Source: Methanobacteriota archaeon
GTDB lineage: Archaea > Halobacteriota > Methanosarcinia > Methanosarcinales > Methanosarcinaceae
Length of the DNA stretch: 10,351 nt
Assembly: GCA_030837265.1 (NCBI GenBank)
Contig: JAUPKV010000472.1
Location: 1-10,351 of the forward strand
Reading direction: 5' to 3'
The position numbers and the translations under genes are program-made. Within the stretch, counting starts at the first letter, position 1; each line of letters begins with the position of its first letter. Under the pieces are notes generated by a model. That model did not search any database, was not told the origin of the DNA, and was given only the letters and a program-made list of their open reading frames with translations. Positions 1 to 5,617 of the stretch are shown here, in pieces.

Positions 1-138
1 TGCAGTCGGAAGAATAAGTCCATTTCCCTGATCAGTAAAAGCCTTTATACAAACATTTGTATTCCGGTAATATGTTGTTACATCTGTCCAGGTCTGCCCG
101 TTTGCACTAATAAAGCTTTCTCCTGCATTTGCTTTTGC
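1..138 (-). pseudogene. Out-of-frame continuation of the C1 protease, running off the left edge
   Basis: In the frame whose codons start at 138, 135 and so on down to 3, the minus strand encodes 46 residues without a stop. They begin AKANAGESFISANG, continue TWTDVTTYY and NTNVCIKAF, and end GLILPTA at base 1. This reads as a natural end of the lectin-like domain followed by the beginning of a further domain; LPTA-type junctions precede PKD domains in Methanosarcina surface proteins, so a PKD domain outside the window is likely (inference). One extra base after the AA at 139-140 would join this frame to the main ORF as SSKAKAN. Either the gene is disrupted or the assembly lacks one base. Confidence 0.75.
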
Positions 139-1592
139 TTACTGCTATACCCTGAATACGGATACTCTATGGCAAGCGGGTAATAATATCCGGGAGTGGT
201 AAGTTTCAAGACTACTGCAAATTTTTGGCCAGCTTGAAGAGGAACTTCGGAATTTAGCCCAATTGTGTGATAACCTGCATTGGAGATTACCCCATTTTGG
301 GTTAGAGCAAGGCTAGCCTGGTCAATCGGGTTTGAATTCGGATTGGTATAAATATAAAGCTCATAATTGCAGTTTTCATCTGTTGTGTAAAAACTAACTG
401 CTTTGAGGACTTCGCTAGATTTTGCAGTAAATATGTTTGCTCCCCAAGCAGTATTGGAATTATCAAATCCATAGCTAAGGACCCATCCAAAAGGATCGTA
501 CTGGTAGATTGAGTTGTAATTATCAGCACTTCCAGCCTTAAATATTGCATTCTCTGTTCCTATTCTTTTGTCATAATAAGATACATAGAAGTATCCGTGA
601 TCTCCCCATCCTGTGCCCCAGCTATTCTTTACGATAAATGCTCCATTCCCTGCCGGAGTCCTGGTAAATTTGTTCTTATCATATGAGTCGTTCCAACCTA
701 CAATAGTCACAGCGTGGTTAGAGTCAGAATTTCCGTCATAGTAATAGCTTGACGTACCATAGGAAAAAGAGGAATCGTCATAGCACATTGAGGTATAAAT
801 AGCCCCGTATGTCTGAATCGCAGCTTTTATCTCCTGATTATCCTGAGAATTCTGCCGGTCCGAAAGAAAAATTATATCCTGTGCATGCTTCTGAACCGTA
901 AGCCCTGTAGGAGAATAGCTTGACGTATCACTGTAAGGATCATCGCTTTCTTTAATAGGTCCACTCCATCTGGCCAGGTAGGCAGTTGACATATACATAT
1001 TCCCTCCTTCAGCAAAGTCAAACCCTCCCGAAGAAGCAGAAGAAAGCATGTTTTTCAAATTATTTTCTGAAAAGTCCAGACTTTCAGAAGGCTTAAAATA
1101 TGATTCCAGGGATCCATAAGTGGCAAATGCCCAGCACGACCCTGTCATACCCTGATCTTTAACTGGGGTTACTTTATCCATACTCCTGAGGTCATAGACT
1201 AGTGGAGCAGACAAACTTTTAAACGCTGAAGAAGTATGGCCTACGTTTTGAAGATCTACAGGTGAAGGTACAAGACCCTTGTCATGTCCATTAAGTGACC
1301 CATTAAATGACTGTGTATTCACAGTGAACAATTTATTCTGTTGATATTTGGTAAACTCCGAATTTACGGGTGCAAGTATAGGACTTAAATCGCTTGAAGG
1401 CTGATTTAAGCTGCTATTCTGCACCGCTGATGAATTATTTTGATCTGTTTGATCTGTAAGTTTATTGTCTATTACGACCAATGAAGAAACTAAAATAAGA
1501 AACAGCACCAGAAGCTCACTGGAGATTAAAATTCCTTTTTTCAAGTTTCCATATTTTATTAAATTGAGATTCAAATTGAACTGTTTTTTCAT
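78..1592 (-). CDS. Secreted or membrane-anchored papain-family (C1) cysteine protease with lectin-like domain; C-terminus frameshifted
   Basis: Extracellular C1A-type protease. A basic N-terminus is followed by one hydrophobic segment (about residues 21-41), a signal peptide or anchor, then a Ser/Asn/Gln-rich linker and pro-region. The catalytic domain (about 131-353) holds Gln147 (KDQG), nucleophile Cys153 (GSCWAF), His293 (NHAV) and Asn323 (KNSWG), so the active site is intact. From about 360 comes a beta-rich region (YGFDN, ELYIYT) like the lectin-like domain that follows C1 domains in Methanosarcina proteins. After Lys485 the reading frame looks wrong: the last 19 residues are low-complexity and end at a stop at 78-80, while another frame stays open with family-like sequence. 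The ATG at 1592 follows GAGGGG (1600-1605) with a 7-base spacer. Family call is firm; natural substrate unknown. Confidence 0.9.
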   Translation of the reverse strand: MKKQFNLNLNLIKYGNLKKGILISSELLVLFLILVSSLVVIDNKLTDQTDQNNSSAVQNSSLNQPSSDLSPILAPVNSEFTKYQQNKLFTVNTQSFNGSLNGHDKGLVPSPVDLQNVGHTSSAFKSLSAPLVYDLRSMDKVTPVKDQGMTGSCWAFATYGSLESYFKPSESLDFSENNLKNMLSSASSGGFDFAEGGNMYMSTAYLARWSGPIKESDDPYSDTSSYSPTGLTVQKHAQDIIFLSDRQNSQDNQEIKAAIQTYGAIYTSMCYDDSSFSYGTSSYYYDGNSDSNHAVTIVGWNDSYDKNKFTRTPAGNGAFIVKNSWGTGWGDHGYFYVSYYDKRIGTENAIFKAGSADNYNSIYQYDPFGWVLSYGFDNSNTAWGANIFTAKSSEVLKAVSFYTTDENCNYELYIYTNPNSNPIDQASLALTQNGVISNAGYHTIGLNSEVPLQAGQKFAVVLKLTTPGYYYPLAIEYPYSGYSSKQKQMQEKALLVQTGRPGQM

Positions 1593-1624
1593 TTTTCTTC
1601 CCCTCTTCCCCTTTGAAGTTAAAG

Positions 1625-1633
1625 CTTATAAAA
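1625..1633 (-). promoter_or_regulatory. Probable TATA box of the C1 protease gene
   Basis: Read on the minus strand this is TTTTATAAG, about 33 bases before the ATG at 1592. A start site about 22-25 bases downstream would leave a very short leader that just includes the GAGGGG ribosome site. The inverted repeat TGTAAA-6-TTTACA (1634-1651) abuts it on the upstream side, where TFB or a regulator would bind. No experimental support. Confidence 0.45.
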
Positions 1634-1893
1634 TGTAAAGAATTTTTTACAAAGATATTTAATAGTCCCCCATCAAATACGGCTGAATAACTTAACCCCC
1701 AACTGAAAATTAAACTATTAATTAACAGTTCACCGTTACGTATTTAGACGTGATTTTAATTTAACTTCCAAATAAAGTATTCCTACTTTAAATTGTAACA
1801 TTAATAATAAAATCAATATTCTAATAATTAAATCTTATCAATCTAATAAAAAACTTAATAAAAATAAAAATAATTTGAACAATTTATTTTAGT

Positions 1894-1915
1894 ATGTGTC
1901 TAAATTTAGAAACAT
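1894..1915. repeat. 22-base near-perfect palindrome upstream of the DUF2119 gene
   Basis: The core TCTAAATTTAGA (1899-1910) is a perfect palindrome. It extends through one mismatched pair (1898/1911) to ATGT (1894-1897) and ACAT (1912-1915), giving 10 of 11 matched pairs. Its centre is about 73 bases before the ATG at 1978. The symmetry without a loop fits a dimeric DNA-binding protein better than an RNA hairpin. Which regulator, if any, is unknown. Confidence 0.45.
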
Positions 1916-1977
1916 GTGATAATCTTTTAATAAAAGATGATTTTAAAAAATTATCATAACCGGAGCACGCAGATTCC

Positions 1978-2559
1978 ATGTTAAAAATTTACGGTAAAGG
2001 AAAGCCAATTCGCCTATTTGTAGCCGGCCTGCATGGGGAAGAATGGAAAGATACGACAGAAATCCTGAGAGCCATAAAAGCTCCTGAAATTGGCACTTTA
2101 GCCCTGATCCCTCTTGTAAGCAGTGGAAAGTATGTCTCAACCCTTAAAGAGGAATATTACCCTGTAACAGGAAAAAAGATTGTCAAAGCTATAGAAGAAT
2201 TGAAACCTGGGATTTACGTTGAACTTCACTCCTATTCCAGAGAAAATCTTGAGAAACTTGCCGGAAAAGACAGATTTGAGAGGATTGGGGTGCCAGCTTA
2301 CAGTATTCTCAAAGAAGGAGTACTCCTCGGTTCGGTCTCTCCCTGGATTCGAAAAAAATATTTTCCTAAAGAATCTCTGTGTCTTTCTTTTGAAATCCAG
2401 AAAGGAAATATTATGTCGAGAAGATTTGCCTCACTGATGCTTGACGTTCTTAAGGAAACTCAAACGAGGGATGAATTTATTGAATATTTGAATGAGGTAT
2501 TTCCTGTTCAGGCTAAAAAAATAATTGAGGATTACAGGCGTTTTTACGGGGACATATAA
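1978..2559 (+). CDS. DUF2119 family protein, candidate M14-like zinc carboxypeptidase
   Basis: A 193-residue soluble protein of an archaeal family with no assigned function (recognised as DUF2119). A strand and loop at 11-22 give VAGLHGEEW, with His19 and Glu22 in the HxxE spacing of M14 and succinylglutamate desuccinylase-type zinc sites. A second candidate ligand is His84 in VELHSYS, and Glu139 in SFEIQKG sits where these enzymes carry the catalytic Glu. The order H-E, H, E matches a compact metallo-carboxypeptidase or aminoacylase core, but this assignment is inferred; substrate unknown. There is no signal peptide or membrane segment. An in-frame TAA at 1957-1959 and no alternative codon in between fix the ATG; GGAG at 1962-1965 is a weak, distant ribosome site. 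It converges on the M42 peptidase gene 29 bases away. Confidence 0.85.
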   Translation: MLKIYGKGKPIRLFVAGLHGEEWKDTTEILRAIKAPEIGTLALIPLVSSGKYVSTLKEEYYPVTGKKIVKAIEELKPGIYVELHSYSRENLEKLAGKDRFERIGVPAYSILKEGVLLGSVSPWIRKKYFPKESLCLSFEIQKGNIMSRRFASLMLDVLKETQTRDEFIEYLNEVFPVQAKKIIEDYRRFYGDI

Positions 2560-2588
2560 TTCTGACGCCATAGGCTTCCTGGACCCCG

Positions 2589-3665
2589 TTATGGAAAATA
2601 CTTATTTACATTTTCTATGGCTTTAACAACCAGTGATATGCAAGCCTCCAAATCTGCTGTATCGAGTAATTCAACTGGAGAATGTACATAACGGGTTGCT
2701 ATACTGATCGTACCAGTGGGAATGCCGTCTTTGGTAAGATGTATTGCTGTTGCATCCGTGGTTCCCCCGGATCCGACTCCAAGCTGATAGGGGATCTTGT
2801 TTTCCGAGGCAGTTTCTTTCAACCATTTAATAATCTGCGGGTGGGTTATCAAACCTCTTCCTGATGCATCGGCTACGGTAATTACAGGTCCTTTCCCTAT
2901 TTCTAAGGGAGAATCGGTCTTACTGACGCCAGGATAATCCCCAGGCGCGGTAGTATCAACAGCGAGGGCAATGTTCGGGCAAACCCCGAAAGCACAGGTT
3001 CTTGCTCCTTTAAGTCCTACTTCTTCCTGAACAGTACCAACGGCATATACGTTTGCCTCAATTTTATGTTTTGACAGCCGTCTCATGACCTCTATGAGCA
3101 CTACAAGGCCTGCACGGTCATCAAAAGCTTTGGAAGTAACTCTTCCGTTTGCCAGGGACTTGAATTCCCTATCAATTGATGCAGTTGCACCGATCTCAAT
3201 TCCCAGGTTTTCGGCGTCTTCCCTATCTTTTGCGCCGATGTCGATAAACATATCCTCTAATTTCACGGACTTCTTCCTGTCTTCGTCTTTCATCAAATGA
3301 GGAGGCTTGCAGCCAATAACTCCTGTAATGGAACCTTTCTTGCTATGAATTATGACCCTCTGGCTAACCAGAGTCTGGTCAAACCATCCTCCAAGCTGAA
3401 TAAAACGGAGGAAACCGTTGTCATCTATGTACTTGACCATTAACCCAATTTCATCCATGTGGGCAGCCAGCATTATGGAAGGCCCTTCTCCCTTCTTATT
3501 AGCTATCAGGTTTCCCATTGTGTCTCTTCGGATAGTGTCAACATAAGGCTCGAGTTCTAATTCGAGAAGTTCTCGTACATTATCCTCAAATCCTGATACT
3601 CCGTGGGCATTTGTAAATTTTTCTAAAAGAGATTTTATTTCTTTAAGATTTCCACTTTTTTCCAT
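2589..3665 (-). CDS. M42 family metallo-aminopeptidase (TET-type)
   Basis: Cytoplasmic di-metal aminopeptidase of the M42 family, whose archaeal members form dodecameric tetrahedral (TET) particles that trim peptides after the proteasome. Numbered from the ATG at 3665 (358 residues), the ligands are His69 (AAHMDEIG), bridging Asp182 (AFDDR), Glu215, Asp237 (AVDTT) and His328 (RYVHSPVE), with Glu214 as general base (VQEEVG). The full set is present and the spacing closely tracks characterised archaeal TET enzymes. The PDZ-like dimerisation insert lies roughly at 85-170. An ATG six codons earlier (3683) is in frame, but GGGAG (3675-3679) with a 9-base spacer favours 3665. Some members of the family were annotated as endoglucanases; the motifs here say peptidase. 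Preferred N-terminal residue cannot be read from sequence. Confidence 0.93.
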   Translation of the reverse strand: MEKSGNLKEIKSLLEKFTNAHGVSGFEDNVRELLELELEPYVDTIRRDTMGNLIANKKGEGPSIMLAAHMDEIGLMVKYIDDNGFLRFIQLGGWFDQTLVSQRVIIHSKKGSITGVIGCKPPHLMKDEDRKKSVKLEDMFIDIGAKDREDAENLGIEIGATASIDREFKSLANGRVTSKAFDDRAGLVVLIEVMRRLSKHKIEANVYAVGTVQEEVGLKGARTCAFGVCPNIALAVDTTAPGDYPGVSKTDSPLEIGKGPVITVADASGRGLITHPQIIKWLKETASENKIPYQLGVGSGGTTDATAIHLTKDGIPTGTISIATRYVHSPVELLDTADLEACISLVVKAIENVNKYFP

Positions 3666-3674
3666 TTCTAATAT

Positions 3675-3679
3675 CTCCC
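3675..3679 (-). promoter_or_regulatory. Ribosome binding site deciding the M42 start
   Basis: GGGAG on the minus strand lies 9 bases before the ATG at 3665 and inside the coding sequence if the upstream ATG (3683) were used. No purine-rich site precedes 3683. This argues for the shorter, 358-residue protein. Confidence 0.6.
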
Positions 3680-3719
3680 GCATATTTATTGTTGGAGCAA
3701 AATAATTTTAATATTGTTA

Positions 3720-3740
3720 TTATATAGATATTTATATTTT
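3720..3740 (-). promoter_or_regulatory. Probable TATA element(s) of the M42 gene
   Basis: On the minus strand, AAAATATAAA (3731-3740) and CTATATAA (3720-3727) lie 55-75 bases before the ATG at 3665. From the nearer box, transcription would begin around 3695-3700 and give a leader of about 30 bases containing the GGGAG site. Which of the two boxes is used cannot be told. Confidence 0.5.
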
Positions 3741-3816
3741 CTCCCATCTAGTGATTTATTATCATTGTTTTGTGGCAGGGTAATCAACTTTCATTCCTGA
3801 TTAATAATTAATTACT

Positions 3817-3836
3817 GTTAATCAATTGAGATTAAC
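3817..3836. repeat. Perfect inverted repeat GTTAATC-6-GATTAAC in the M42/prefoldin divergent region
   Basis: The 7-base arms (3817-3823 and 3830-3836) are exact reverse complements around AATTGA. The element lies 60-79 bases before the prefoldin ATG and about 90 bases upstream of the M42 TATA boxes, in the promoter region of the prefoldin gene. It is a plausible operator; no known regulator motif was recognised, and it does not match the GGAA-6-TTCC nitrogen operator of methanogens. Confidence 0.4.
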
Positions 3837-3884
3837 TTATCGTTCACAGAAACATTAAAATCCCATCAGGTTTATTGAAGACCC

Positions 3885-3890
3885 AGGTGA
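3885..3890 (+). promoter_or_regulatory. Ribosome binding site deciding the prefoldin start
   Basis: AGGTGA lies five bases before the ATG at 3896. The alternative in-frame TTG at 3875 has no comparable site and would add seven residues (starting MKTQVKL) not expected in prefoldin beta. Confidence 0.75.
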
Positions 3891-3895
3891 AATTA

Positions 3896-4249
3896 ATGAC
3901 AGCAGAATTACCTCCTCAAATCCAGAACCAAATAGCACAGCTTCAGCAGGTACAGCAGCAAATACAGGCGCTAACCATGCAGAAATCTCAGATCGAAGCT
4001 ATGCAAAAAGAGTCAAAAATGGCTCTTGATGAATTAGAGAAACTGACTGACGATGCAGTTATCTATCGCAATGTTGGGGAACTGGTTATAAAAACGAGCA
4101 AAGAGGAGTCCGTTTCAAAATTAAAAGACAGAGGAGAAACTCTCTCACTCAGGCTTCAGTCCCTATCCAGGCAGGAAGAAAGGCTTACATCTCGCTTTAA
4201 ACAACTTCAGGACCAAATCCAGAAGGCTCTGGGCACAAATGCGGAATAA
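3896..4249 (+). CDS. pfdB: Prefoldin subunit beta
   Basis: Beta subunit of the archaeal alpha2-beta4 prefoldin jellyfish, which captures unfolded proteins in the cytosol and passes them to the thermosome. The 117-residue length is typical. The N-terminal Gln-rich helix (about 8-48) and the C-terminal helix (about 70-110) form the antiparallel coiled coil, joined by the beta hairpin at about 52-68 (AVIYRNVGELVIK), which assembles the body. Start choice: the frame is open upstream to a TTG at 3875, but the ATG at 3896 has AGGTGA (3885-3890) five bases before it and begins MTAELPPQIQNQ as in homologues. The DHH gene follows 116 bases downstream on the same strand and has its own TATA-like box, so cotranscription is possible but not needed. 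Confidence 0.95.
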   Translation: MTAELPPQIQNQIAQLQQVQQQIQALTMQKSQIEAMQKESKMALDELEKLTDDAVIYRNVGELVIKTSKEESVSKLKDRGETLSLRLQSLSRQEERLTSRFKQLQDQIQKALGTNAE

Positions 4250-4271
4250 ATATTTTCATGCCGAGCATAGA

Positions 4272-4311
4272 ATAGGATCAATTTATAAACTTTAACTGGA
4301 TCCTATATAAT
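4272..4311 (+). promoter_or_regulatory. TATA box of the DHH gene with overlapping inverted repeat
   Basis: TATATAAT at 4304-4311 is a good archaeal TATA box 55 bases before the ATG at 4366, predicting a leader of about 30 bases. The 8-base perfect inverted repeat ATAGGATC (4272-4279) and GATCCTAT (4299-4306) overlaps the first bases of the box. It could be an operator or the stem of a transcript end for prefoldin; there is no T-run after it, which favours an operator. Confidence 0.45.
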
Positions 4312-4365
4312 TTGCACCTAATGGATTTTGGGTCGAGACCTTGAAAGCGGAAGCCAGAGTGGACA

Positions 4366-5373
4366 ATGCGAGTTGACGAAGCGGAGTTTATCAACCGGCT
4401 CCTAGACTATCAAAACATTTTATATTTGTGTCACCGGAATGCGGATCCGGACGCAGTTAGCAGTGCTTTTGCACTTTCAGAAGCTATTGGGGGCACAGTG
4501 GGACTTGTTGACGGGTGCAACCGGGTAGCATCTGTGCTGATCGAAAGACTTGGAATAAAGGTAGTGGACAAGCCTGACCCTTTAAACTACGGTCTTGTTG
4601 TCGTTGTTGATACTTCGACAAAGGCTCAATTAAACGAGATAGAGCTAACAAATTACTGTGTAATAGATCATCATACAACAACTGCTCTTACAGAAAATGC
4701 CGAATTTTATCTGCACAGGAATGCAACATCCACTGTAGAAATAGTTTATGAAGTTTTGAAAGCAATGGAGGCACCGATTAACAGGCGAGTGGGAATCGGT
4801 ATGCTTACAGGAATTGTAACGGATACGGGGCACTTCAAACATGCATCGGCCGAGACATTCTTAACAGTGGCAAAAATCATAGAAGCTAGTGGCGTTGAAT
4901 ATGGGGAAGTCCTGGACCTCATGGCTGCCACCCCTCAAGATATTTCCATGCGTATAGCTATTCTCAAAGCAGCAAGTCGCATTGAACTTGATAGAGTGCA
5001 GGACATGCTGATAGCTTCTTCCCATGTCAGTTCTTTTGGAGGTTCGGCATCCTCGACTCTAATCAATATCGGTGCCGATATAGCTTTTGTCGGTACAGTC
5101 AAAGGCGAAAGTGTCCGGATAAGTGCCCGAGCAAAACGTGAAGCAGTAAATGCGGGTGTTAATCTTGGGCAACTAATGGAAAACATTAGTAACGAATACA
5201 ATGGAACTGGCGGTGGACACTCAGGAGCCGCCGGAATTGACGTTATTGCCAATATGGAAGAAGTATTGAAAAAATGCCGGGAAAAAACAAAGAAGATTCT
5301 AGAAGCTTCCTTTGGGGCATCCTCAAAAGACATCCCAATTGAGGACGAAACTGAAGGATTGGAAGATGAATAA
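4366..5373 (+). CDS. DHH-DHHA1 phosphoesterase (RecJ/NrnA-like)
   Basis: Cytoplasmic Mn2+-dependent phosphoesterase of the DHH superfamily; relatives degrade nanoRNA, pAp, cyclic dinucleotide products or single-stranded DNA. Metal-site motifs are complete: HRNADPD (His23, Asp27, Asp29), Asp82 (VVDTS), the signature DHH at 101-103 and Asp153 in IVTDTGHF. The C-terminal DHHA1 domain has the Gly-rich substrate loop GTGGGHSGAAG (280-290). The length of 335 fits NrnA-type two-domain enzymes rather than full RecJ. The tail after about 320 is acidic (many Glu/Asp). An in-frame TGA at 4342-4344 and the lack of other start codons fix the ATG; GAGTGG just before it is a weak ribosome site. Nucleotide substrate versus DNA end processing cannot be decided from this sequence. 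Confidence 0.9.
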   Translation: MRVDEAEFINRLLDYQNILYLCHRNADPDAVSSAFALSEAIGGTVGLVDGCNRVASVLIERLGIKVVDKPDPLNYGLVVVVDTSTKAQLNEIELTNYCVIDHHTTTALTENAEFYLHRNATSTVEIVYEVLKAMEAPINRRVGIGMLTGIVTDTGHFKHASAETFLTVAKIIEASGVEYGEVLDLMAATPQDISMRIAILKAASRIELDRVQDMLIASSHVSSFGGSASSTLINIGADIAFVGTVKGESVRISARAKREAVNAGVNLGQLMENISNEYNGTGGGHSGAAGIDVIANMEEVLKKCREKTKKILEASFGASSKDIPIEDETEGLEDE

Positions 5374-5415
5374 ATTCCAGATTACCGGAAAATTGTTTAT
5401 TTTCTTATTTATTGG

Positions 5416-5431
5416 GAAATATTTCTTTTTT
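5416..5431 (+). terminator. Probable T-rich terminator after the DHH gene
   Basis: A palindrome GAAATATTTC (5416-5425) runs directly into a six-T stretch (5426-5431), about 45-60 bases after the DHH stop. Archaeal RNA polymerase stops at T-runs on the coding strand without needing a strong hairpin. The rest of 5374-5528 is AT-rich spacer with no credible gene. Confidence 0.5.
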
Positions 5432-5529
5432 CCTCCAAATAAGTATTTTTATTTTGTACAACAATCTATCTGTTTAGTATCCGCTCTTTTTGAATTTCCA
5501 AAATTCCTTATTTAACTCAATAGCTATTA

Positions 5530-5539
5530 TTTATATAAG
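5530..5539 (+). promoter_or_regulatory. Probable TATA box of the phenylacetate-CoA ligase gene
   Basis: TTTATATAAG matches the archaeal TATA consensus and lies about 80 bases before the ATG at 5618. A start near 5560 would leave a leader of about 55 bases, common in Methanosarcina. Confidence 0.55.
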
Positions 5540-5617
5540 ATTTTAGCTTAGTCTTCATACAATATTTACCGGCAATATTCTAAAGTTTACATACAAGAGA
5601 AATTCGGAGTCGTGAAA

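Larger units (their letters stand above)
1593..1977. other. AT-rich divergent intergenic region with four inverted repeats
   Basis: This 385-base spacer between divergent genes holds no credible ORF. It is extremely A+T rich, especially 1796-1890. Inverted repeats: 1634-1651 (6-base arms, perfect), 1713-1730 (18 bases, 8 of 9 pairs, centre TTAATTAA), 1894-1915 (22 bases, 10 of 11 pairs, core TCTAAATTTAGA) and 1922-1938 (7-base arms ATCTTTT and AAAAGAT around AAT). The last two lie 40-84 bases upstream of the DUF2119 start and could be operators. Short palindromes arise easily in AT-rich DNA, so only the 22-base one stands out. Confidence 0.6.

Noticed and set aside
78..142. Programmed ribosomal frameshifting in the C1 protease
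   Set aside because: The bases around the shift (AGTAAGCAAAAGCAAATG) contain no classic slippery heptamer and no obvious stimulatory structure; mutation or sequence error is simpler.
1770..1925. Very AT-rich block as a replication origin
   Set aside because: No repeated origin-recognition-box-like motifs and no neighbouring Orc1/Cdc6 gene; AT-rich spacers are normal for Methanosarcina-type genomes.
1943..2140. 65-codon ORF on the minus strand overlapping the DUF2119 gene start
   Set aside because: It lies antisense to a well-supported gene and its product shows no recognisable family features.
3875..3895. Seven-codon N-terminal extension of prefoldin beta from a TTG
   Set aside because: A proper ribosome site sits inside this stretch and the ATG at 3896 gives the standard protein.
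4334..4346. 13-base exact repeat CGAGACCTTGAAA, also at 7604-7616
   Set aside because: One such match is expected by chance in a window of this size, and the positions relative to the downstream genes differ.
4935..5333. 132-codon minus-strand ORF within the DHH gene
   Set aside because: It is the antisense reading of the conserved DHHA1 region; all function-linked motifs are on the plus strand.
5312..5515. 67-codon ORF spanning the end of the DHH gene and the spacer
   Set aside because: It starts inside the DHH gene, lacks a ribosome site, and is Phe/Ile-rich as expected from random AT-rich DNA.
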